64,000 nt of DNA from an uncultured Bacillota bacterium (lineage in GTDB: Bacteria > Bacillota > Clostridia > Oscillospirales > Oscillospiraceae), in assembly GCA_947645675.1 (NCBI GenBank), contig CANSDP010000005.1:1-64000 (forward strand), in the 5' to 3' direction. This document shows, piece by piece, positions 14,805 through 21,741 of this stretch (positions are counted from its first letter, which is position 1; the number at the start of each line of letters is the position of its first letter). Both the position numbers and the translations under genes were made by a program. Under the pieces are notes generated by a model. The model was not told where the DNA came from. It searched no databases and saw only the letters and a list, made by a program, of their open reading frames with translations.

Positions 14805-16265
14805 GTCCAAATGCGCCGCCTGGATGGCCTGGACAATCCCCGCGGCGGAAATCGACGGGGCGATGAGATATGGCCTCCCGCTGGCCTCCTCCAGGGCGCG
14901 GGCGGTCACCGGCCCGATGCAGACAGGAACCACCCCCTCCGGGACAGCCCCATAGGTCTCCAAAAACCGCTCCACCCCTCCGGCGCTGGCGAAGGCCAGA
15001 TAGTCCGCCCTTTCCAGCTGGTCCCGGCCGCCCGCCGGGCCGGGCCGGACCTCATACAGGGGGATGTCCTCCACATGGAAGTGTCCGGCCAGCAGCTTGG
15101 GGAGAACCGGCGAGCCCTGACGGGAGCGGAACAGGAACATATCCTCCCCAGGCTCTCCCCGCTGGAGGAGAGCCTCCCCCAGTCCCTGGCTGGTGTATTC
15201 CGCCGGGCACAGGTCGGCCCGGATGCCGTGGGCCCGCAGCCGGGCGGCGGTGGCGGGACCGATGGCGGCAAATTTACAGCTGTGGAGCGCCCGCAGGTCC
15301 ATCCCTTTCTCGTCCAGGCGGCGGAAGAAGCTGTCCGCCCCGCCGCCGCTGGTGAATACCGCCCAGCACCCCCCGGCCCGGAGGCGGTCCAGATCGAAGT
15401 CCAGAGGCAGGTCCTCCGCCTGAATCTTCAGGGCGTCAAAGACGCCGGCCCCCAGGGCCTCCAGCTCCAGCCGCAGCTTTTGCCTCAGGGGCGCTGTCCC
15501 GGTCAGCCCCACCCGGACGCCGGTCAGAGGAAGCGCCGGGGACAGGTCCAGCGCCGCCACGCCGCCCACCACAATGACGGCGGGGGGCTGGACTCCCGCC
15601 GCCTGGACCCGCCGGGGCAGGCCGGCCAGCGTACCCCGCACGGCGGCGGGGACGGGGGCGTTCCCCCCGGAGACCACCGCCGCCGGAGTGCTCCCGTCCA
15701 TCCCGGCGGCCATCAGCCGCCGGGCGATCTCCTCCAGACGGCCCAGTCCCATGAGAAAGACCAGCGTCCCTGGCAGACGGGCCAGGGCGTCAAAATATCC
15801 GGGCAGTCCGTCCGGCGTGCCGGCGGTGTGCCCAGTGATGATGTGGACGCTCTGGCTCACCCCCCGGTGGGTCACAGGGATGCCCGCCAGGGCCGGAATG
15901 GCAATGGCGGAGGAGATGCCGGGAACCTCCTCGCAGGGGATGCCCGCCGCCCTCAGAGCCAGCAGCTCCTCCCCGCCCCGGCCAAAGACGAAGGGGTCCC
16001 CGCCCTTGAGGCGGACCACCCGCTTGCCCTCCCCCGCCAGGGCGATGAGGGCGGCGCAGATGTCCTCCTGGGCGGCGGAGTGCCGGCCGGCCCGCTTGCC
16101 CATATACAGCCGCTGGGCCTCCGGCGGGGCCAGGGACAGCAGCCCCTCCCCGATAAGGTCGTCGTAGACCACGGCGTCACAGACCCTCAGCAGTCCGGCT
16201 CCCCGCCGGGTAAGCAGCTCGGGCCCGCCGCAGCCCGCCCCCACCAGATAGACACAGCCCTTCAC
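14799..16265 (-). CDS. Fused uroporphyrinogen-III C-methyltransferase / uroporphyrinogen-III synthase
   Basis: This 488-residue two-domain enzyme has a SAM-dependent methyltransferase (CobA/SUMT) as residues 1 to about 235 and a HemD-type synthase as the rest. The first domain shows VYLVGAGCGGPELLT, VVRLKGGDPFVFGRGGEE and GISSAIAIPALAGIPVTHRG. Together they close uroporphyrinogen III and methylate it to precorrin-2, the branch to sirohaem and cobalamin. The start is GTG 16265 with GGAGG upstream, overlapping the stop of the precorrin-2 dehydrogenase gene as GTGA. CobA-HemD fusions are common in Firmicutes. Earlier haem-pathway genes (hemA, hemL, hemB, hemC) are not in the window. Confidence 0.9.
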   Translation of the reverse strand: MKGCVYLVGAGCGGPELLTRRGAGLLRVCDAVVYDDLIGEGLLSLAPPEAQRLYMGKRAGRHSAAQEDICAALIALAGEGKRVVRLKGGDPFVFGRGGEELLALRAAGIPCEEVPGISSAIAIPALAGIPVTHRGVSQSVHIITGHTAGTPDGLPGYFDALARLPGTLVFLMGLGRLEEIARRLMAAGMDGSTPAAVVSGGNAPVPAAVRGTLAGLPRRVQAAGVQPPAVIVVGGVAALDLSPALPLTGVRVGLTGTAPLRQKLRLELEALGAGVFDALKIQAEDLPLDFDLDRLRAGGCWAVFTSGGGADSFFRRLDEKGMDLRALHSCKFAAIGPATAARLRAHGIRADLCPAEYTSQGLGEALLQRGEPGEDMFLFRSRQGSPVLPKLLAGHFHVEDIPLYEVRPGPAGGRDQLERADYLAFASAGGVERFLETYGAVPEGVVPVCIGPVTARALEEASGRPYLIAPSISAAGIVQAIQAAHLDL

Positions 16266-16879
16266 CGTCCGCCCTCCTGTCTCCAAATCTCCTCAGCCTC
16301 CCTCTGGTCCAGGGGCCTCCCCCGGTCCAGGCAGGCCCGGAACAGGGCCTTCAGCGCCCCGCTCCGCTCCCGCTCGCCGGGGAAGCGCCGGCGGGCCTCA
16401 GCCCGCTGGCTGGCCAGAAAGGTCAAAATTTCCTCCATATTCTGGGGGAGCAAGCCGTCGATCCGCTCCTTGAGCCACACCGCCGCGGCGGGACTGCTCC
16501 CCCCCGTGGACACCCCCACCGACAGCGCCCCCCGGCCCGCCAGGGCAGGGAAGAGGAAGGTGCACTCCTCCCGGTCGTCCACCACGTTGACCAGAATGCC
16601 CCGTTCCCGGCACAGAGCGGCGACGCGGTGGTTGACCGCCGGGTCGCCGGTGGCGGCGATGGCAAAGAACCGCCCCTCCAGCATCTCCTCCTGGAAGGGG
16701 CGGCGGAGGAGTGTCACCCCCTTCATCTCCTCGATCTCCGGACAGAAGGCCGGGGCGGCGGCGGTTAAGACAGGCCCGTAGGGCTTGAGCTTTTCCAGCT
16801 TCCGCAGAGCGGTGGAGCCGCCCCCTACTACCAGGCCTGCCCGGCCTGCCAGATCAATAAAAAACGGAAAATACCCCAA
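16262..16879 (-). CDS. Precorrin-2 dehydrogenase / sirohydrochlorin ferrochelatase-like
   Basis: This 205-residue Met8/CysG-N-type protein oxidises precorrin-2 to sirohydrochlorin with NAD and in some relatives also inserts iron. The N-terminal nucleotide-binding loop is VVGGGSTALRK (19-29) and the substrate-site segment is VNVVDDREECTFLFPA. The start is a TTG at 16879, eight bases after GGAGG, and the stop overlaps the next gene by 4 bp. It follows 18 bp behind the ABC ATPase gene, so transporter and sirohaem genes form one operon. Confidence 0.87.
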   Translation of the reverse strand: MGYFPFFIDLAGRAGLVVGGGSTALRKLEKLKPYGPVLTAAAPAFCPEIEEMKGVTLLRRPFQEEMLEGRFFAIAATGDPAVNHRVAALCRERGILVNVVDDREECTFLFPALAGRGALSVGVSTGGSSPAAAVWLKERIDGLLPQNMEEILTFLASQRAEARRRFPGERERSGALKALFRACLDRGRPLDQREAEEIWRQEGGR

Positions 16880-16897
16880 ATGTTCTCCCTCCCGGTA

Positions 16898-17653
16898 TCA
16901 GACGCAATAGTACTGCCAGCCGTCCTCCGTCCCGGTCCGGCGGACCTTTACGCCAAACACCCGGTCCAGGACGCCGCTGTTAAAGATCTCCTCCGGAGGG
17001 CCCTGGCACAGCGCACGGCCCTCCTCCATCACCACCGCCTGCCCCGCCCAGCGCAGGGCGAGGCAGAGGTCGTGGAGCACCAGCCCCACGCTCTTCCCCT
17101 GCCCGGCCAGCGTCCGGGCCAGAGCCATCACCTCCAGCTGGTGGCGCGCGTCCAGAAAGGTGGTGGGCTCGTCCATCAAAACGGTCCGGGTCTCCTGGGC
17201 CAGGGCCATGGCCAGATAGACCCTCTGCCGCTGGCCCCCGCTGAGCTCGGGGAGGAGCCGGTCCTCCAGCTCCCCCGCCCCCGCCAGCCCCAGGGCCTCC
17301 CGGGCGATACGGTAATCCTCCGGCCGGTACCGCCGGGGGTAGGACAGGTAGGGGAACCGCCCGTGGAGGACCATCCGCAGGGCGGAGATGTTGGGCACCC
17401 CCCGGAACTGGGGCAGATAGGCCGCCCTCCGGGCCAGCTCCCCGGGGGACAGCTCCCCCAGAGGCGTCCCGTCCACCAGCACCTCCCCGCCGGCGGCGGG
17501 CTGGAGGCCCAAAACGGTGCGCAGCAGGGTGCTCTTTCCGCAGCCGTTGGGCCCCAGCAGAACGGTCACGCAGCCCGGAGGGAAGGACACGCTCACATCG
17601 TGGAGCACGTCCCTGCCCCGGTACCCGGCGCACAGGCCGCGGGTCTCAATCAT
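16898..17653 (-). CDS. FecE-type ABC transporter ATPase (iron/haem/cobalamin family)
   Basis: This 251-residue ATPase has Walker A GPNGCGKST, signature LSGGQRQRVYLA, Walker B VLMDEPTTFLD and switch VLHDLCLAL. Sequence style matches FecE/BtuD/FhuC ATPases. The ATG at 17653 overlaps the permease stop by 8 bp; the longer open frame is antisense shadow of the permease. It energises the permease encoded just upstream. The passenger is not determined by the ATPase; the linked tetrapyrrole genes suggest a corrinoid, haem or metal chelate. Confidence 0.87.
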   Translation of the reverse strand: MIETRGLCAGYRGRDVLHDVSVSFPPGCVTVLLGPNGCGKSTLLRTVLGLQPAAGGEVLVDGTPLGELSPGELARRAAYLPQFRGVPNISALRMVLHGRFPYLSYPRRYRPEDYRIAREALGLAGAGELEDRLLPELSGGQRQRVYLAMALAQETRTVLMDEPTTFLDARHQLEVMALARTLAGQGKSVGLVLHDLCLALRWAGQAVVMEEGRALCQGPPEEIFNSGVLDRVFGVKVRRTGTEDGWQYYCV

Positions 17654-18671
17654 GGGTCCTGCCCCCTCTCTGCCGCAGCAGCAGCCAGATGAAGAAGGGC
17701 CCGCCCACAAAGGACAGCACAATACCCACAGGCAGCTCGTAGGGGGCGAAGAGCAGGCGGGCCAGCACGTCGCAGGCGGTGAGCAGGGCCGCGCCCCCCA
17801 GGGCGGAGGCGGGCAGGAGGAAGCGGCTCTCCTCCCCCACCAGCCGCCGGGCGATATGGGGGACGATGAGACCCACAAAGCCCAGCAGTCCGGCGAAGCT
17901 GATGGCCGCGCCGGCCAGCGCCGCCGCCAGGGCCAGCAGAATCAGCTGGAGCCGCCGGGCGGGCAGGCCCAGGCTCTGGGCGGTCTCCCGGCCCAGGGCC
18001 AGCAGGTCCAGCTCATGGGACAGGGTGAGCGCCGCCGCCAGGGCCAGGGCGATCATCACCGCCGCCGGGGCCACCCGGGCCATGGACAGCCCCCGCAGTC
18101 CGCCGATGCGGAAATCGGTATAGCCATTGAGGGCGTCGGGGACCAGGGTGACCACCCCGTCAATGCCCGCCCCGAAGATGCTGGACACGGCCAGACCGGC
18201 CAGCACCACCGTGATCCGGGCCGCGCCGGTGCGCTCGGCCAGGAGCAGAACAAGCAGCACCCCGGCCAGCGCCCCCAGAAAGGCGGCGATGGGGACCAGC
18301 TCCAGGGCGGTGGGCGCGGCGGCACAGCACAGGGCGGCAGCCAGACCCGCCCCGGAGTTCACCCCGATGATATTGGGGGCGGCCAGCGGGTTCATCAGCA
18401 CGCTCTGGATCACCACGCCGGAGGCGGCCAGCGCCCCCCCGGCCAGCAGGCTCCCGCACACCCGGGGCAGGCGGGCGTAGAGGACGATCTGACTGGCAAG
18501 CGTCCCCTCCCCGCCCCCCAGCAGGGCCCGCAGGGTGTCCCTCAGGGGCAGGGACACCGCCCCCAGACACAGACTGGCCCCGGCGGCCAGCGCTGTCAGC
18601 GCCGCCAGGGCCAGCAGAATACCGGCCCTACCGGGCCGGCTCCGGATATAAAATGCGCGCGAGCTTTTCAT
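17646..18671 (-). CDS. FecCD-type ABC transporter permease
   Basis: A 341-residue permease with about ten membrane helices and the hallmarks of the FecCD/BtuC family: LPRVCGSLLAGGALAASGVV, NPLAAPNIIGVNSGAGLAA, and GFVGLIVPHIARRLVG, which contacts the ATPase. It starts inside the end of the lipoprotein gene (44-bp overlap) with GGAGG close to the ATG. A single permease gene implies a homodimeric pore. Confidence 0.88.
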   Translation of the reverse strand: MKSSRAFYIRSRPGRAGILLALAALTALAAGASLCLGAVSLPLRDTLRALLGGGEGTLASQIVLYARLPRVCGSLLAGGALAASGVVIQSVLMNPLAAPNIIGVNSGAGLAAALCCAAAPTALELVPIAAFLGALAGVLLVLLLAERTGAARITVVLAGLAVSSIFGAGIDGVVTLVPDALNGYTDFRIGGLRGLSMARVAPAAVMIALALAAALTLSHELDLLALGRETAQSLGLPARRLQLILLALAAALAGAAISFAGLLGFVGLIVPHIARRLVGEESRFLLPASALGGAALLTACDVLARLLFAPYELPVGIVLSFVGGPFFIWLLLRQRGGRTHD

Positions 18672-19590
18672 AGGCCTCCCCCCATCGGGCGTTGGGCTTC
18701 AAATTATACAGGGCGTGGTCCAGCGTGTGGAACCGCCCCTCCCGCACCGCCCGCAGAGAGCTCCAGGCGGGGTTGGACAGCAGGCTCCTCTCCAGCGCCT
18801 CCCGGGCGTCGGTTGGGTCGGAGCCCTGCAATACCACAAAAATAAAATCCGGGTCGGCGGCCAGGATGGCCTCCAGGCTCAGCTCCTCCAGCAGGCCGCT
18901 GCCGTCGGCCACGTTGACGCAGCCCAGGTCGGCCAGCATCTCACCCAGGAGGAAATCCCGGCTCCCCTTCACCTTGACGCTGGACCCGGTGGCCCGCATA
19001 CACAGGACGCGGGGCGGCTGGCCGTACTGGAGGGCCACCGCCGCCTCCACCTGCGCCTGTACCTGAAGCCCGTAGGTCTCATAGTTCTGGGGACATCCGG
19101 TGAGCCGGGTACAGATCTCCAGCATCCGCAGATAGTCGTCGAAGGACTGCACGTCGAAATAGGCGGCGGTGAGCCCCGCCTTCTCGAAGGTATCCCGCAG
19201 CTCCAGATTGGCGGCGGTGTTGCAGCTGGCTAAAATCAGGTCGGGCTGGGCGGACAGCAGTACCTCCAGGCTGGGCTCCTTCACAGCACCCAGGTTCCGC
19301 ACGTCCTCGTCCAGCCCCAGGTCGAAGGAGGTCCAGGCGTCCCCCGCCGCGGCGGCCAGGCTGTCCCGCCCGCCGGCCAGGCACCACACGTCGGCGAAGC
19401 TGCCGATCATCGCCGCCACCCGTTCCGGCCGCTCCACCGTCAGCTCCCGGCCCAGGTCGTCGGTGAAGGAGACGGTCTCTCCCGCGGACTCCGTTGGGCC
19501 GGCCTCCGCCGCCGGAGCACACCCTGAGATCAGCAGTACCAGCGCGGCCCACACCGCTAATATTTTTCTTCCCCTCATAGCATATCCCAT
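18628..19590 (-). CDS. FecB/BtuF-type substrate-binding lipoprotein
   Basis: This 320-residue lipoprotein has a signal peptide ending LLISGC (Cys24 if the first ATG is used). The mature part is a Peripla_BP_2 fold (VSFTDDLGRELTVERPERVAAM; LEVLLSAQPDLILAS; PDFIFVVLQGSD). This class binds siderophores, cobalamin, haem or metal chelates. It is the first gene of the operon, which continues with permease, ATPase and two sirohaem-branch genes. Two ATGs four codons apart (19590, 19578) are possible and neither has a good Shine-Dalgarno. A structured 160-nt leader with a strong promoter precedes it. Confidence 0.87.
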   Translation of the reverse strand: MGYAMRGRKILAVWAALVLLISGCAPAAEAGPTESAGETVSFTDDLGRELTVERPERVAAMIGSFADVWCLAGGRDSLAAAAGDAWTSFDLGLDEDVRNLGAVKEPSLEVLLSAQPDLILASCNTAANLELRDTFEKAGLTAAYFDVQSFDDYLRMLEICTRLTGCPQNYETYGLQVQAQVEAAVALQYGQPPRVLCMRATGSSVKVKGSRDFLLGEMLADLGCVNVADGSGLLEELSLEAILAADPDFIFVVLQGSDPTDAREALERSLLSNPAWSSLRAVREGRFHTLDHALYNLKPNARWGEAYEKLARILYPEPAR

Positions 19591-19750
19591 TTCATGTTTT
19601 TCTTGTGTCCAAGCTCTCTATTGCAATGCCAAAAATCCCATGTTATAACCGGCAGGAAAACAAAAATGCGGCGGCTTATGGATGCGCCAACACCCGCAAG
19701 CCTGCACAGGTGCGAACCCACCTATACAACGGCAACCTACCGTATCCGCA
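19591..19750 (-). promoter_or_regulatory. Structured 5' leader of the Fec-type operon, possible riboswitch
   Basis: The minus-strand leader between a consensus promoter and the lipoprotein gene is about 160 nt and contains several helices. AUACGG pairs with CCGUUGUAU. AGGUG(GGUUC)GCACCU forms a hairpin. A third arm runs from GGCUU to AAGCC inside an outer GCAGG/CCUGC pairing. No B12 box, TPP, FMN or T-box core was recognised. Its place ahead of a chelate transporter and tetrapyrrole genes makes ligand sensing plausible but unproven. Confidence 0.4.
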
Positions 19751-19756
19751 TGGGAT

Positions 19757-19785
19757 ATTATACGACATTCCATCCTTGTTTGCAA
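19757..19785 (-). promoter_or_regulatory. Promoter of the Fec-type/sirohaem operon
   Basis: On the minus strand TTGCAA (19780-19785), 17-bp spacer, perfect TATAAT (19757-19762). Confidence 0.75.
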
Positions 19786-20184
19786 GGGTGCCTTTGCTGT
19801 ATTTGTTTCCCGCTATTTTTTGTGGGTGGATTATACAATTCGCACTGTGCGGGCTTGCTCTGCGCAGAGTTTTTGTTTTCGTTTGGCGCTCCAGGAGGCA
19901 AACGCCTCCAGGCGCACTGGGAGGTAAAGCACAGTTGAAGAAATGTGGCTGTACCGCAAGAAGGGGTCCACCCTCAGTACCCGGGATTTCACCTACCAGT
20001 TCGACGATGACACCATGAAAGCCATCCAGAGCGGGTGGGGTTCCGTCCAGTCTGATAAAAATGAGGTCTCACTATGGAGACCTCATTTTTATAACCAATT
20101 TACAGCTAGCGCGCTGTTACATAAAGGCGGTTGGATCACCGTTTGAACCCCTGTGCAAATCCAAATCAGGGGGAGGTGATGCAG
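19786..20184. other. Intergenic stretch with a coding-like remnant
   Basis: There is no intact gene in these 400 bases. A frame at 19943-20054 reads MWLYRKKGSTLSTRDFTY and on to MKAIQSGWGS, looking like an internal piece of a protein. It then runs straight through the terminator at 20055-20092, so it is probably a decayed fragment. A GC-rich inverted repeat (around GGAGGCAAACGCCTCC, near 19890) lies upstream. The base composition is more AT-rich than in neighbouring genes. Confidence 0.3.
20055..20092. terminator. Bidirectional terminator
   Basis: A perfect 9-bp stem TGAGGTCTC (20062-20070 with 20077-20085) flanked by an A-run and a T-run (ATAAAAA/TTTTTAT), a textbook two-way terminator. Confidence 0.75.
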
Positions 20185-20259
20185 ATGTGGAAGAAACGGA
20201 TTTTCAAAGGAATCTGTTTTCTGGCAGGGACGGCAATCCTCATGTACCTGTTCCCCTAG
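20185..20259 (+). CDS. 24-residue single-membrane-segment peptide (possible)
   Basis: A short frame begins at ATG 20185, eight bases after GGGGGAGG. It encodes a basic start (MWKKRIFKG) followed by a hydrophobic stretch (ICFLAGTAILMYLFP) and stops at 20259, just as the convergent lipoprotein gene ends. The strong Shine-Dalgarno and the basic-then-hydrophobic design suggest a membrane peptide. There is no promoter or homology evidence. Confidence 0.35.
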   Translation: MWKKRIFKGICFLAGTAILMYLFP

Positions 20260-20921
20260 GAAGGGACCTGAGAGACAGCGCCCATGTTCTCATAGGCATC
20301 CTTGGACTCATAGAGGGAAATGCTGAAGGTTATCCGCCAGTCTTGGATGACAGGGGATGGAAAATTGTGTTCCACAGTGCCGGCGGCGATGGACCACGAA
20401 ACGCTTCCATACCCGGCTGGAAGCTCCGCCTCCCAGCTGAGGGACTCCAGGCCTGTGGGCGTATCCGGTCCCGCTGGCGGAATCTCAGGCTCCGGTATGT
20501 CCTGTTTGGACAGGGTTTGATAGAGTTCTCCCTCGGAAAAGCCGCCGTACAGCGTCTCCGCCAGAGCGATGGCCTCCTCCCAGTCCTCCCAGGCAAACTG
20601 CGGCTTGTCCGGAAAGCGAGTGACCACACAGTTTTCCATTAAGAATCGTTTTCCTTCCGCCACGGCGCAGGAAACTGAGACGTTCGCCTGATCGCCGGTC
20701 TCCAGGGCATAGAGAATTTGATTCTCCGCCCAGGACTGAGTGCCCTCTGTGTCCAGGGTCCAGCCCAGCTTCTCCGCCGCGGTCTGTACCGCTTCTTCTG
20801 TGGGCGGGAACTTCGGGGCGTTACTCCCGCAGCTGGACAGCGCCAATAGCAGGGCAGATGTCAGCAACAGGCAGGAAAACCGGCGGGGACGGACAGATGG
20901 TACTTGTATCTTCCTGTTCAT
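20256..20921 (-). CDS. Lipoprotein of unknown function
   Basis: This 221-residue lipoprotein has a basic N-terminus, a hydrophobic segment and lipobox LALSSC. The mature domain (FPPTEEAVQTAAEKLGWTLD; EDWEEAIALAETLYGGFSEG) resembles small secreted proteins of gut Clostridia with no assigned role. Met 20921 was chosen because GGAGGAGG lies upstream. It should be tethered to the outer face of the membrane. Its neighbour at 20969, on the same strand, is another secreted protein. Confidence 0.65.
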   Translation of the reverse strand: MNRKIQVPSVRPRRFSCLLLTSALLLALSSCGSNAPKFPPTEEAVQTAAEKLGWTLDTEGTQSWAENQILYALETGDQANVSVSCAVAEGKRFLMENCVVTRFPDKPQFAWEDWEEAIALAETLYGGFSEGELYQTLSKQDIPEPEIPPAGPDTPTGLESLSWEAELPAGYGSVSWSIAAGTVEHNFPSPVIQDWRITFSISLYESKDAYENMGAVSQVPS

Positions 20922-20968
20922 AGAGCGCCGCCTCCTCCTTTCAGCGGTGATTGACACCTGTTCCTTGC

Positions 20969-21514
20969 TTAAGAATAATGCGGGTCATCATAGTATACAG
21001 ACCATGTATCTTTCCATTCATGGGGGCTTCTTCCAGTCCGATTCTCTGTTTTAAAGTCTGTTGCAACATAGCTGTCTTCATCAGTAGTACAATCAATATA
21101 GTATTTACTTTCATAGAATGCTTTAGCAGTTTTATATCCACATGTGTTGCAATACGAATACGTGTAGACTAACATTACAGTAAAAGTATCCGATGCAAAA
21201 AAGTTGTCGGGACACTGAACAGGCCAGCCTTGGCTAGAAGGATGACATAAGTCATATTCTTCGACTGTTTTTCCAACCAAAGTATTATACCCACACTTAG
21301 GGCAGCGTGCCCCAGCCCTGAGTGGTGAATCAGGATAAACAAATCTATAGGCCATGTGTGAATCAAATTCATCAGAAAAAACAAATTCTAAGATATCCTG
21401 CTCGCCGCTGACCTCAACCTCCAAACTCTCCGATTCCGAAGCAAACACCGGAACACAGAGAGTAAAACTCATACAGAGAACTAAAAACAAACTGAAAAAT
21501 TTCTTTATCTTCAT
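20969..21514 (-). CDS. Secreted protein with two CxxC pairs
   Basis: This 181-residue protein has a clear signal peptide (MKIKKFFSLFLVLCMSFTLC, cleavage after VFA) and a mature domain with CPKCGYNTL and CNTCGYKTA, 60 or so residues apart, which could bind one zinc ion or form disulfides. It is rich in Tyr, Ser and Asp. The gene is AT-rich compared with its neighbours, suggesting acquisition from elsewhere. The Shine-Dalgarno AAAGGAG precedes the ATG. A 12-bp palindrome lies in the promoter region at 21555-21566. Family not recognised. Confidence 0.65.
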   Translation of the reverse strand: MKIKKFFSLFLVLCMSFTLCVPVFASESESLEVEVSGEQDILEFVFSDEFDSHMAYRFVYPDSPLRAGARCPKCGYNTLVGKTVEEYDLCHPSSQGWPVQCPDNFFASDTFTVMLVYTYSYCNTCGYKTAKAFYESKYYIDCTTDEDSYVATDFKTENRTGRSPHEWKDTWSVYYDDPHYS

Positions 21515-21554
21515 AGTAAACTCCTTTCACCGTAGCCTATTAACATCATTATAA

Positions 21555-21566
21555 TGGATATATCCA
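21555..21566. promoter_or_regulatory. Palindrome TGGATATATCCA, possible operator
   Basis: A perfect 12-bp palindrome lies about 40 bases upstream of the secreted-protein gene. It adjoins a TATAAT on the minus strand (21548-21553), where it would occupy the spacer of that promoter. Confidence 0.4.
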
Positions 21567-21741
21567 ATTAAAAAATATTTTTAAAGCCACATCGGAACCA
21601 CCCCTTTTATATGGAACTCATGAGTATAAATTAACATATTTTCTTTTGCTTGTCAAGTGTTTTTTGTAATTATTCGATAAAATTGGCGATGGATAAACTC
21701 CTCCTCTCCTGAATAGATTGTCAGGAGGGGAGGGGATCGGT

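Noticed and set aside
19591-19750. Cobalamin riboswitch upstream of the Fec-type operon
   Set aside because: The conserved B12-box sequence was looked for on the minus strand and not found.
19749-19756. ATCCCATG/CATGGGAT pairing as the closing helix of the F-type leader
   Set aside because: The left arm lies directly against the -10 box, mostly upstream of the expected transcription start, so it would not be in the RNA.
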